DNA from: Massilia yuzhufengensis
Lineage (GTDB): Bacteria > Pseudomonadota > Gammaproteobacteria > Burkholderiales > Burkholderiaceae_D
DNA: 64,000 nt
Reading direction: 5' to 3'
Assembly: GCF_900112225.1 (NCBI RefSeq)
Contig: NZ_FOLD01000027.1
Span: 1 to 64,000 of the forward strand
Positions 49,077 through 57,317 of this stretch are shown here, piece by piece; the first letter of the stretch is position 1; every line of letters begins with the position of its first letter. The notes below the pieces were generated by a model that saw only the letters and a program-made list of their open reading frames with translations, was not told the origin of the DNA and made no database searches. Both the position numbers and the translations under genes were made by a program.

Positions 49077-49407
49077 CCTTCGTCAGTTCGACCCCATCCA
49101 CCGTCATCTTCCACTGCTTGCCTTCGCGGTGCGGCGGCTGGCTGACCACGAAGGTGGAACGCACGATGCCATAGCCGACGTCGAAGTTATTCCCGCTGAA
49201 ACCCAGCAGGTCGATGCTGAGGTCGAGATTCTTGCCCGGCTGCTTGCGCTTGTATTTGACCTTGCCTTCCTTGGACAGCGCCAGGTGCATGTCCTTGCCG
49301 CTCCAGCTGCCGACATAGGCCATCTTGTCGGCCGGGACCGGATCAGCCCAGGCAGCGGCGCTGAACAGCAGGCCGCCAGCAAGAAGGAGGGGACGAAGAC
49401 TATGCAT
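49069..49407 (-). CDS. Small exported hypothetical protein
   Basis: This is a 112-residue protein with a good signal peptide (MHSLRPLLLAGGLLFSAAAWA, cleavage after AWA). The mature part of about 91 residues is rich in Lys and beta-strand-like stretches (MHLALSKEGKVKYKRKQPGK). I do not recognise the family. The start at MHSLRP is set by the signal peptide and GAAG upstream. It overlaps the VOC gene by 8 nt, so the two are probably expressed together from a promoter in the 83-nt gap before it. Confidence 0.7.
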   Translation of the reverse strand: MHSLRPLLLAGGLLFSAAAWADPVPADKMAYVGSWSGKDMHLALSKEGKVKYKRKQPGKNLDLSIDLLGFSGNNFDVGYGIVRSTFVVSQPPHREGKQWKMTVDGVELTKDE

Positions 49408-49490
49408 ATGGGCTCCATGGGAATCGGGTTGATCGGCGCAAGCCCAGTATTCGCACACTGCCCGCCAAAGTCAACCCGGCCTGCATGCCT

Positions 49491-50474
49491 TTAGCGGTCG
49501 CTGTCGTAAGCCAGGCCGACCTGGCGCCGGATTTCATCCATCACGCCCATCAGCGCCAGCGTATCCGACAGCTTCATCGCCGGGCTCTCGGTGAGGCCGG
49601 CCAGGAAGCAGCGCTGCGCTTCCATCACTTCGTGCACGTAGCCGTTGCCAAGGTAAGGGGTTTCGATGGTCTGCGTGCTGCCGTCCGCGAGCGCCAGCGT
49701 CACGCTGGTCGCGCGGTGGAACATGGTGTTCATGCGCACGTGGCCAAGCGTGCCGGACACCGTCAGCTCGCATGGCGAGCGCGCCAGGAAGGAGCAGCTG
49801 CACACAGACATGCCGCCGTCCGCATGCTTGAGGGTGAAGGCGGTCTGCACATCGACGCCGGTCTCGCCCATGATGGCCTGGGCCCGGATATCGGTCACGG
49901 GGCCCAGCAGCGCCGCGGCGAGCGAGAGCGGATAGATCCCCAGGTCGAGCAGCGCGCCGCCGCCCAGCGCCGCATTAAAGATGCGGTGTTCCGGGCCGAA
50001 GGGCGGGGTGACGCCGAAGTCGGCCACCACCTGGCGCACCTGCCCAATCTGGCCGGAGGCGATGATGCGCTGGACTTCGGCGAAGGCCGGCAGGTAGCGC
50101 GTCCACATCGCTTCCATCAGGAACAGGCGGCGCGTGCGCGCCAGGGTCACCACCTGCTCGGCTTCGCGCAGGTTCATCGTGAAGGCTTTCTCGACCAGCA
50201 CGCCCTTGCCGGCGCGCAGCGCCATCAGGGCGTTGCCGACATGCTCGGTATGCGGCGTGGCGACGTAGACCAGGTCGATATCGGCCGCGTCGGCCAGGGC
50301 CTGGTAGGAGCTGAAGGCGAGGCCGCCGAAGTCCCGGGCGAAGGCTTGCGCCTTGTCCAGGCTGCGCGAGGCGACCGCCGCCAGCACGGCGCCCGGCACG
50401 TCGGCCAGCGCGCTTGCGAAGGCACGGGCGATCTTGCCCGTGCCGAGGATTCCCCAGCGTACTGCGTTGGCCAT
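49491..50474 (-). CDS. Gfo/Idh/MocA-family NAD(P)-dependent oxidoreductase
   Basis: This 327-residue enzyme has an N-terminal Rossmann fold (WGILGTGKIARAFASAL, about 6-22) and the family motif VEKAFTMN, where the lysine is catalytic (about 92-99). The C-terminal alpha/beta dimerisation domain has GGGALLDLGIYPLS. It probably oxidises a sugar, inositol or a dihydrodiol derivative; the closest common annotation is trans-1,2-dihydrobenzene-1,2-diol dehydrogenase-like, but this is not certain. It is the third gene of the pyrC unit, 11 nt after the DUF3025 gene. Confidence 0.85.
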   Translation of the reverse strand: MANAVRWGILGTGKIARAFASALADVPGAVLAAVASRSLDKAQAFARDFGGLAFSSYQALADAADIDLVYVATPHTEHVGNALMALRAGKGVLVEKAFTMNLREAEQVVTLARTRRLFLMEAMWTRYLPAFAEVQRIIASGQIGQVRQVVADFGVTPPFGPEHRIFNAALGGGALLDLGIYPLSLAAALLGPVTDIRAQAIMGETGVDVQTAFTLKHADGGMSVCSCSFLARSPCELTVSGTLGHVRMNTMFHRATSVTLALADGSTQTIETPYLGNGYVHEVMEAQRCFLAGLTESPAMKLSDTLALMGVMDEIRRQVGLAYDSDR

Positions 50475-50485
50475 CGGCCTTCCTT

Positions 50486-51289
50486 TCAGTGTGATGCCTG
50501 GTGCTGCCGTTTGGGACGGAAGACCGTCGCATCGAGGTAGAAGTCCTGGTCCTGCCCCGGCCACCAGCCGGGAACGCCCAGCACCGGCAGCGGCGTGAAG
50601 CCGGAGGTGTGCAGGCCTTCGCCCGCCAGCTGGACCGCCACATGGCGATCCAGCCAGGCCTGCTGCGCCTCGGGCGCCAGCAGGAAGTAATCATCGCCTA
50701 CGAAGATGACACGCGTATGCGCGGTGATCGCCTTGCGTGGCGCGACCAGCTTTTCCATCAGCGCGTGGCCGAACAGCCAGACTTGCGCGTCAGGGCCGAA
50801 CATGGCGCGCTTGTCGAACAGCGCGGCGAGCCAGCAGTGCCCGCGCAACTCGTCCACCAGCGCGCGCCCGGCGCTGTTGGCGCGCACCACCAGCAGCGCG
50901 GCGTTCTCGTCGAAGATGGTGGCGGCGTCGCGCGCCGGCCCGCGCGACTTGCCGATGCCGGCCTGCGCGATCTGCGCCGCCTGCAGAGCGTTCAATTGGC
51001 GCTTGATGAGCGGGAAGCTCTGCCACACCAGGCCATTGAAGAAGTCGTGCAGGTTGTCGCGGGTCGGGACCTGGCCGGTGGCGCCGATGAATTCTTCGTA
51101 GGCCGTCCCTTCCGGCAGGGCCGCCTGCGGCACGAAGCGTAGCGGCAGGCCCTCGTGGTTGCACAAGCCAAGGGCCAGCGCGCTGCGGTTGAACGCCGCG
51201 ATAAAATCGGGGCCGCCCAGCGCCAGCCGCGCGAACGCCGGCCGCACCGAGTCGTACCACGGGTGCGACCAGTCGATCTGCGGCAGCAT
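50486..51289 (-). CDS. DUF3025-domain protein
   Basis: This 267-residue soluble protein of unknown function is recognised as DUF3025 by its layout: N-terminal MLPQIDWSHPWYDSVRP, the central RDNLHDFFNGLVWQSFP block, the late VFVGDDYFLLAPEAQ and a Pro-Gly-Trp-rich C-terminus (GVPGWWPGQDQDFYLD). The family is common in Beta- and Gammaproteobacteria and often lies next to pyrC, as here (7 nt after its stop). No signal peptide or membrane helix is visible. A DNA or nucleotide link is only a guess from position. Confidence 0.82.
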   Translation of the reverse strand: MLPQIDWSHPWYDSVRPAFARLALGGPDFIAAFNRSALALGLCNHEGLPLRFVPQAALPEGTAYEEFIGATGQVPTRDNLHDFFNGLVWQSFPLIKRQLNALQAAQIAQAGIGKSRGPARDAATIFDENAALLVVRANSAGRALVDELRGHCWLAALFDKRAMFGPDAQVWLFGHALMEKLVAPRKAITAHTRVIFVGDDYFLLAPEAQQAWLDRHVAVQLAGEGLHTSGFTPLPVLGVPGWWPGQDQDFYLDATVFRPKRQHQASH

Positions 51290-51296
51290 GCCCGGC

Positions 51297-52346
51297 TTAG
51301 ACCATCTTCCAGTTGATGGTCTCGCCGGCGTTGAGCGGCACCAGCTGGTGCTCGCCGAACGGGAGGGTTTCCGGCAGGGTCCAGCTTTCGCGCTTGAGCG
51401 TGATGGTTCCCTCGTTGACCGGCAGGTCGTAGAAGGCCGGGCCGTTCAGGCTGGCGAAGGCTTCCAGCTTGTCGAGCGCGCCGGCCTGGGCGAAGGCTTC
51501 GGTGTACATCTCCATTGCGTGCAGCGCGGTGTAGCAGCCGGCGCAGCCGCAGGCGGCGTACTTGGTGTGCACGGCGTGCGGCGCCGAATCGGTGCCCAGG
51601 AAGAAGCGTTCGTCGCCGCTGGTGGCGGCGGTGACCAGCGCCAGGCGGTGTTCTTCGCGCTTGAGCACCGGCAGGCAGTAATAGTGCGGGCGGATGCCGC
51701 CCTTGAAGATCTCGTTGCGGTTGTAGAGCAGGTGGTGGGCCGTGATGGTGGCCGCGATCGGGCCTTCGGCTTCGGCCACGTACTGGGCCGCTTCCTTGGT
51801 GGTGATGTGTTCGAAGACCACCTTCAAGACCGGCATGGCGCTGCGCAGCGGGCGCATGACGCGTTCGATGAACACGGCTTCGCGGTCGAACAGGTCGATG
51901 TCGCCGTCGGTCACTTCGCCGTGCAGCAGCAGCGGCATGCCGACTTCCTGCATCACCTCCAGCACCTTGTAGCAGTTGCGCAGGTCGGTCACGCCGGCGT
52001 CGGAATTGGTGGTGGCGCCGGCCGGGTAGAGTTTCACGGCGTGGATGAAGCCCGAATCCATGGCGCGCCGGATCTCGTCCGGATCGGTGTTATTGGTCAG
52101 GTAGAGCGTCATCAGCGGCTCGAACGACATGCCCTGCGGGAGAGCGGCCAGGATGCGCTCGCGGTAGGCGGCGGCGGCTGCGGTCGTGGTGACCGGGGGT
52201 TTGAGGTTGGGCATCACGATCGCCCGCGCGAACTGGCGCGCGGTGTGCGGCAGGACGTCGGCCAGCGCCGCGCCGTCGCGCAGGTGCAGGTGCCAGTCGT
52301 CGGGGCGGGTGATGGTGATGCTGTCGGGGGTCTCGATGGGGGACAT
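51297..52346 (-). CDS. pyrC: Dihydroorotase (type II)
   Basis: PyrC closes carbamoyl-aspartate to dihydroorotate in pyrimidine synthesis. The 349-residue amidohydrolase has the binuclear zinc ligands in DDWHLHLRDG (HxH, about 17-26), the carboxylated lysine in AVKLYPAGAT and histidines in LLLHGE and VVFEHIT. The catalytic aspartate is in LGTDSAPH. Length and motifs fit the single-domain E. coli type rather than the CAD type. It heads a unit with DUF3025 and Gfo/Idh genes. Confidence 0.95.
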   Translation of the reverse strand: MSPIETPDSITITRPDDWHLHLRDGAALADVLPHTARQFARAIVMPNLKPPVTTTAAAAAYRERILAALPQGMSFEPLMTLYLTNNTDPDEIRRAMDSGFIHAVKLYPAGATTNSDAGVTDLRNCYKVLEVMQEVGMPLLLHGEVTDGDIDLFDREAVFIERVMRPLRSAMPVLKVVFEHITTKEAAQYVAEAEGPIAATITAHHLLYNRNEIFKGGIRPHYYCLPVLKREEHRLALVTAATSGDERFFLGTDSAPHAVHTKYAACGCAGCYTALHAMEMYTEAFAQAGALDKLEAFASLNGPAFYDLPVNEGTITLKRESWTLPETLPFGEHQLVPLNAGETINWKMV

Positions 52347-52434
52347 GGCGGCTCTCGGATTGCGGATGCCGACATTTTACCCGCAGCGCCGCCCGGGCAG
52401 CGCGCCTCGGGCGGTTCCGCGGCGACTGGATTGT

Positions 52435-53160
52435 CTAATGAATAATACGAGCCAGGAATTCGCGCGCCCGCTCCGAGCGCGGGGCGCCGAAGAACTCGTC
52501 CTTGGGGCTGTCCTCGACGATGCTGCCGTGGTCCATGAAGACGATGCGATCGGCCACCTTGCGCGCAAAACCCATCTCGTGGGTGACCACCATCATGGTC
52601 ATGCCTTCCTGGGCCAGTCCCACCATTACATCCAGCACCTCGCCGATCATTTCGGGGTCGAGCGCGGACGTCGGTTCGTCGAACAGCATGGCCATCGGGT
52701 CCATCGCCAGCGCGCGGGCGATTGCCACGCGCTGCTGCTGGCCGCCCGACAGCTGGCTCGGGAACTTGTCCTTGTGCGCCAGCAGGCCGACCCGGTCGAG
52801 CACCTTCAGGCCACGCTCGAGCGCCTCGTCCTTGCCGCGGCCGAGCACCTTGACCTGGGCCAGCGTCAGGTTTTCGCGTACCGACAGGTGCGGGAACAGC
52901 TCGAAGTTCTGGAACACCATGCCGATGCGGGCGCGCAGCTGCGGCAATTTGGTCTTCGGGTCGCCCACCGAGATACCGTCGACCCGCACCACGCCTTGCT
53001 GGAAGGGTTCGAGCCCGTTGACGGTCTTGATCAGGGTCGACTTGCCCGAGCCGGAGGGCCCGCACACCACCACGACGTCGCCGCGCGCCACCTGCGTGCT
53101 ACATTCGCGCAGCACCTGGAAGGCGCCGTACCATTTGCTGACATTCTCGATTTCGATCAT
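52435..53160 (-). CDS. Amino-acid ABC transporter ATP-binding protein (GlnQ/GltL type), orphan
   Basis: This is a 241-residue ATPase of polar amino acid uptake systems. Walker A GPSGSGKST (about 35-43), signature LSGGQQQRVAIARAL (about 135-149), Walker B AMLFDEPTSALDPE and the H-loop VVTHEMGFA are all intact. The start at MIEIENVSKWYG fits the family. No permease or binding protein gene is adjacent; pyrC and a divergent symporter flank it, so its membrane partners must be elsewhere. Glutamate/aspartate or glutamine is the usual substrate of this subgroup. Confidence 0.88.
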   Translation of the reverse strand: MIEIENVSKWYGAFQVLRECSTQVARGDVVVVCGPSGSGKSTLIKTVNGLEPFQQGVVRVDGISVGDPKTKLPQLRARIGMVFQNFELFPHLSVRENLTLAQVKVLGRGKDEALERGLKVLDRVGLLAHKDKFPSQLSGGQQQRVAIARALAMDPMAMLFDEPTSALDPEMIGEVLDVMVGLAQEGMTMMVVTHEMGFARKVADRIVFMDHGSIVEDSPKDEFFGAPRSERAREFLARIIH

Positions 53161-53393
53161 CTGGTGCCTGTATGTGCGCCTATTTACAAGGCTTATTGCG
53201 TGGGCTGTTGTGTCTGTGTAAGCATGCTTGACAGCATTTCCAGCGCCTAGGATACTGCGGAACTTGCCATAATCTACAGAACGAACTGGCCGTTCGCCTT
53301 CACAACGCCAGGTATTTTGCCCCAATAATTCCACCAGCGACAGCGCAACCCCTTGTCGCCGGCTTTGCACAGGTCCACGAGACAGGAAGCTTT

Positions 53394-54656
53394 ATGAATA
53401 ATCGAAACCGCCTGACCACTTATATCCTGATCGGCCTCGCCCTCGGGATCGTCGTCGGCTACTTCGCGAACGCCAATCTCGCGGACCCGACCGGCTTCGC
53501 CGACGCCATGGCGCTCGTCACGACCCTGTTCCTCCGCCTGATCAAGATGATCATCGCGCCGCTGGTGTTCTCGACCCTGGTGGTGGGCATTGCCAAGATG
53601 GGCGACGCCAAGGAAGTCGGCCGCATCGGCGTCAAGGCGCTGGGCTGGTTCGTGATTGCCTCGATCATCTCGCTGTCGCTCGGCCTGGTCCTGGTGAACC
53701 TGTTCCGTCCGGGCGACGCGATGGCCCTGTCGGGCGCGCTGCCGCCGGTCGGCACCTCGAGCGGCATCGTCACCACCGGCCTGACGCTCAAGGAATTCAT
53801 CACCCACCTGGTGCCGTCCTCGATCGTCGACGGCATGGCCAGGAACGAAATCCTGCAGATCGTCGTGTTCTCGATCTTCTTCGGCACCGCGGCAGCAGCC
53901 GTGGGCGCGCGCGCCACCCCGCTGATCGACGCGGTCGACGGCATCGCGCACATCATGCTCAAGCTGACCGGCTACGTGATGAACTTCGCGCCGATCGCCG
54001 TGTTCGCAGCCGTCGCCGGCATCATCGCCAAGAGCGGCCTGGGCGTGCTGTCGACCTACGGCATCTTCATGGCCGAGTTCTACCTCGGCATCGTGCTGCT
54101 GTGGGTGGTGCTGATCCTGATCGGGATGGCCTTCCTCGGCCCGCGCGTGCTGCGCCTGATCTCCGAACTGAAGGAACCGACCCTGCTGGCCTTCTCCTGC
54201 GCCTCGTCGGAAGCGGCGTTCCCGAAAACCCTGGAAGGCCTGGAGCGCTTCGGCGTCAAGAACCGCCTGGCCGCCTTCGTGCTGCCGATCGGTTACTCGT
54301 TCAACCTCGACGGCTCGATGATGTACTGCACCTTCGCGGCCGTGTTCATCGCACAGGCCTATGGCATCGAGCTGGACATCTCCACCCAGCTGACCATGAT
54401 GCTGGTGCTGATGCTGACCTCCAAGGGCATGGCCGGCGTGCCGCGCGCCTCGCTGGTGGTGATCGCCGCCACCCTGGCCCAGTTCAACATCCCGGAAGCG
54501 GGCCTGCTGCTCCTGCTGGGCATCGACCACTTCCTCGACATGGCCCGCTCGGCCACCAACGTCATCGGCAACGGCATCGCCACCGCGGTGGTCGCCAAGT
54601 GGGAGGGCGAGCTCGGGGAGCCGGTGAAGGATGTCACCGTGGCGCCGCTGCGCTGA
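53394..54656 (+). CDS. Dicarboxylate/amino acid:cation symporter (DAACS, DctA/GltP family)
   Basis: This 420-residue inner membrane carrier has about eight helices and two re-entrant hairpins. Family markers are the serine-containing hairpin ASSEAAFPKTLE, the cation-binding SFNLDGSMMY and the C-terminal RSATNVIGNGIATA, where DctA-like carriers have NxxGD. The helical LLLLGIDHFLDMARS precedes it. It imports C4-dicarboxylates or Glu/Asp; the RSATNV variant resembles glutamate-type carriers, but I cannot decide. The 233-nt gap shared with the divergent ABC ATPase is the promoter region, and a terminator follows. Confidence 0.9.
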   Translation: MNNRNRLTTYILIGLALGIVVGYFANANLADPTGFADAMALVTTLFLRLIKMIIAPLVFSTLVVGIAKMGDAKEVGRIGVKALGWFVIASIISLSLGLVLVNLFRPGDAMALSGALPPVGTSSGIVTTGLTLKEFITHLVPSSIVDGMARNEILQIVVFSIFFGTAAAAVGARATPLIDAVDGIAHIMLKLTGYVMNFAPIAVFAAVAGIIAKSGLGVLSTYGIFMAEFYLGIVLLWVVLILIGMAFLGPRVLRLISELKEPTLLAFSCASSEAAFPKTLEGLERFGVKNRLAAFVLPIGYSFNLDGSMMYCTFAAVFIAQAYGIELDISTQLTMMLVLMLTSKGMAGVPRASLVVIAATLAQFNIPEAGLLLLLGIDHFLDMARSATNVIGNGIATAVVAKWEGELGEPVKDVTVAPLR

Positions 54657-54676
54657 CGCCAGCAGATTGAAAACCG

Positions 54677-54705
54677 AAGGCCTTCCAGCGATGGAAGGCC
54701 TTTTT
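54677..54705 (+). terminator. Terminator of the symporter gene
   Basis: An 11-bp stem (AAGGCCTTCCA at 54677-54687 with its complement at 54692-54702) and a GCGA loop leads into TTTTT. Confidence 0.88.
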
Positions 54706-54731
54706 CACAATAACGATAACAGGAGACAGAC

Positions 54732-56015
54732 ATGAAACAGCTGTATGCAGCGGGACTGATGCTTGCCATGACCGGCGCCCACGCCGCCACCCAGACCGTC
54801 GACTGCGGCCGCCTGCTGGACGTGAAAAGCGGCGCCTGGCGCGAGCGCGTCAGCATCGTCGTCGAGAACGGCGTCGTGAAATCGGTGGGCCCGATGACGC
54901 AGGCGCCCGGCAACATCGACCTGTCGCGCCACGCCTGCCTGCCCGGCCTGATCGACATGCACGTGCACCTGACCGGCGAAACCCAGCCGGTGGTGGACTC
55001 CTACCGCGACCGCCTCACCGCCGATACCTCCGACCTGGCCTACCGCTCCATCAAGTACGCCCAGCGCACCCTGCTGGCCGGCTTCACCACGGTGCGCGAC
55101 CTCGGCGCCCAGGATGGCCTGAACGTGTCCCTGAAGCGCGCCATTGCCGCAGGCGACGTGCCGGGCCCGCGCATGTACACCGCCGGGAAATCGATCGCCA
55201 CCACCGGCGGGCACGCCGACCCGACCAATAACCTGTCGCATTTCCTGGGCGAGAAAATCGGCACGCCGGGGCCGGAGCAAGGCGTCATCGACAGCCCCGA
55301 ACAGGGCCGCCAGGCCGTGCGCGCACGCTACAAGGAAGGCGCGGACCTGATCAAGATCACCGCCACCGGCGGCGTGCTGAGCCAGGCCGCCAACGGCCAC
55401 AACTCGCAGTACACCGAGGACGAACTGAAAGCCATCGTCGACACCGCCAAGGACTACGGCTTCCGCGTCGCGGCCCACGCCCACGGCGCCGAAGGCATGA
55501 AGCGCGCGCTGCGCGCCGGCGTCGACTCGATCGAGCACGGCACCCTGATGGACGACGAGACCATCGCCCTGTTCAAGAAGACCGGCCACTGGTACGTGCC
55601 GACCATCTCGGCCGGCCGCTACGTGGCCGACAAGGCCAAGATCGACGGCTACTACTCGGCGCTGGTGCAGCCGAAAGCGGCCGCCATCGGCCCGCAGCTG
55701 CAGGCTACCTTCGCGCGCGCCCACAAGGCCGGGGTGAAGATCGCCTTCGGCACCGACGCCGGCGTGTTCCCGCACGGCGAAAACGCCAAGGAGTTCGGCT
55801 ACATGGTGGAAGCGGGCATGTCGCCGGTGGAAGCGATCCGCGCGGCCACCGTGCATGCGGCGAACCTGCTCGACCAGTCGAAACGCCTCGGATCGGTGGA
55901 AGCGGGCTTCGCTGCCGACATCATCGCCGTCGAAGGCGACCCGCTGCGCGACGTGAAGCTGCTCGAGCAGGTGAAGTTCGTGATGAAAGAAGGCGTCGTC
56001 TACAAGAAGCCGTAA
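54732..56015 (+). CDS. Exported amidohydrolase (prolidase/imidazolonepropionase-like)
   Basis: This 427-residue metal-dependent hydrolase has a signal peptide (MKQLYAAGLMLAMTGAHAA) for the periplasm. The family metal ligands are present: HxH in LIDMHVHLTGE, the carboxylated lysine in GADLIKITATGG, histidines in AAHAHGAEG and DSIEHGT, and the aspartate in AFGTDAGVFPHG. It belongs to the Xaa-Pro/Xaa-Arg dipeptidase-like group of amidohydrolases, which cleaves dipeptides. It overlaps the next gene's early region (TAATG) and forms a unit with a periplasmic asparaginase, so amino-acid salvage is plausible. Confidence 0.87.
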   Translation: MKQLYAAGLMLAMTGAHAATQTVDCGRLLDVKSGAWRERVSIVVENGVVKSVGPMTQAPGNIDLSRHACLPGLIDMHVHLTGETQPVVDSYRDRLTADTSDLAYRSIKYAQRTLLAGFTTVRDLGAQDGLNVSLKRAIAAGDVPGPRMYTAGKSIATTGGHADPTNNLSHFLGEKIGTPGPEQGVIDSPEQGRQAVRARYKEGADLIKITATGGVLSQAANGHNSQYTEDELKAIVDTAKDYGFRVAAHAHGAEGMKRALRAGVDSIEHGTLMDDETIALFKKTGHWYVPTISAGRYVADKAKIDGYYSALVQPKAAAIGPQLQATFARAHKAGVKIAFGTDAGVFPHGENAKEFGYMVEAGMSPVEAIRAATVHAANLLDQSKRLGSVEAGFAADIIAVEGDPLRDVKLLEQVKFVMKEGVVYKKP

Positions 56016-56038
56016 TGTTTTACCCAATGGAGAAGACC

Positions 56039-57109
56039 ATGCTGTTCCAGAAATCCAAGCACACGTTGTTCGTATTCCTGTTCGCGCTCGCGGGCGCGGT
56101 GCAGGCGCAGGCAGTGAAACTGCCGAACGTGACCATCCTGGCCACCGGCGGCACCATCGCCGGCACCGGCGCCACCAGCACCACCACCGTCGGCTACACC
56201 GCCGCCACGGTGGGCGTGCAGGCGCTGATCCAGGCCGTGCCTGAAATTACCAAGGTGGCCAACGTCAGTGGCGAACAGGTGTTCCAGATCGCCAGCGAAA
56301 ACATGAGCAACGAGCACTGGCTGACCCTCGCCAAGCGCGTCAACGTGCTGCTGTCCCAGCCCAATGTCGACGGCATCGTGATCACCCACGGCACCGACAC
56401 GCTGGAAGAAACCGCCTACTTCCTGAACCTGGTCGTCAAGAGCAGGAAGCCGGTGGTGGTGGTGGGCTCGATGCGCCCGTCCACGGCGCTGTCGGCCGAC
56501 GGCCCGATCAACCTGTACAACGCGGTGCAGCTGGCCGGCAGCCAGGCGGCCGTCGGCCGCGGCGTGCTGGTGGCGATGAACGACCAGATCCACGCCGCGC
56601 GCGACGTCACCAAGTCCAACACGACCACCGCTGACACCTTCCGCACGGCGGAGCTGGGCATGGTCGGCTACCTCCAGGGCGGCAAGCCCTTCTTCTACCG
56701 CGACGTGACGCGCAAGCATACGGTGGAGACCGAATTCGACGTATCGAAGCTGGACGTGCTGCCGCAGGTGGACGTGGCGTATGCGTATGCGAACGTGGGC
56801 GATGTCGCGGTGAAGGCGCTGGTGGCGGCCGGCGCCAAGGGGCTGGTGCACGCGGGCGTGGGCAATGGCAGCCTGCCTGCCAAGACCAAGCCGGCACTGG
56901 TGGCAGCGCGTGAGAAGGGTGTTGTCATCGTACGCTCGGCGCGCGTCGGCCAGGGCATCGTGGCGCGCAATGGCGAGGCGAATGACGACCAGCTGGATTT
57001 TGTCGTGTCGGATACACTGAGCCCGCAGAAGGCACGGATCTTGTTGATGCTGGCGTTGACCAAGACCAGCGATACGAAGGACATCCAGCGGATGTTTTAT
57101 ACCTACTGA
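56039..57109 (+). CDS. Type II L-asparaginase (periplasmic)
   Basis: This 356-residue enzyme hydrolyses asparagine (and some glutamine) to aspartate and ammonia. It has a signal peptide (MLFQKSKHTLFVFLFALAGA and on to QAQA). The first nucleophile threonine is in LATGGTIAGTG and the second catalytic pair in THGTDTLEETA. Conserved SMRPSTALSADGPINL and a C-terminal NDDQLDFVVSD-type block are present. Of three in-frame starts, 56039 is chosen because GGAG lies 6 nt upstream; 56015 would overlap the preceding stop. It is likely co-transcribed with the amidohydrolase. Confidence 0.92.
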   Translation: MLFQKSKHTLFVFLFALAGAVQAQAVKLPNVTILATGGTIAGTGATSTTTVGYTAATVGVQALIQAVPEITKVANVSGEQVFQIASENMSNEHWLTLAKRVNVLLSQPNVDGIVITHGTDTLEETAYFLNLVVKSRKPVVVVGSMRPSTALSADGPINLYNAVQLAGSQAAVGRGVLVAMNDQIHAARDVTKSNTTTADTFRTAELGMVGYLQGGKPFFYRDVTRKHTVETEFDVSKLDVLPQVDVAYAYANVGDVAVKALVAAGAKGLVHAGVGNGSLPAKTKPALVAAREKGVVIVRSARVGQGIVARNGEANDDQLDFVVSDTLSPQKARILLMLALTKTSDTKDIQRMFYTY

Positions 57110-57133
57110 TCCACCGAAGTCATTGTCCCCAGA

Positions 57134-57169
57134 ACCGTCCTCCCGGCGCAGGCCGGGACCCAATTCCGT
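57134..57169. repeat. REP-like palindrome (first of an inverted pair)
   Basis: CCGTCCTCCCGGC, loop GCAG, GCCGGGACCCAATTCCG. It lies 25 nt after the asparaginase stop and pairs with the inverse copy at 57207. Confidence 0.78.
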
Positions 57170-57206
57170 AGCGCAGTGTTAACGCAGGCTGTACCGGCAC
57201 GCACGC

Positions 57207-57262
57207 AACTTGGGTACCGGCCTTCGCCGGTAGTCGTAGGCGCCAGTGGCGCGTACGACGGT
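57207..57262. repeat. REP-like palindrome extended by a 27-nt palindromic module
   Basis: AACTTGGGTACCGGCCTTCGCCGGTA is joined to a 27-nt palindrome (57233-57259, centre GCGCCAGTGGCGC) and then CGG. The module matches that at 14483-14509 (reverse complement) at all but one base. Confidence 0.75.
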
Positions 57263-57317
57263 TTTTAGCGTAGCGGTGATAGCGAAGTCACGGATTGCGC
57301 CCCGACCGCAGTGGCCA

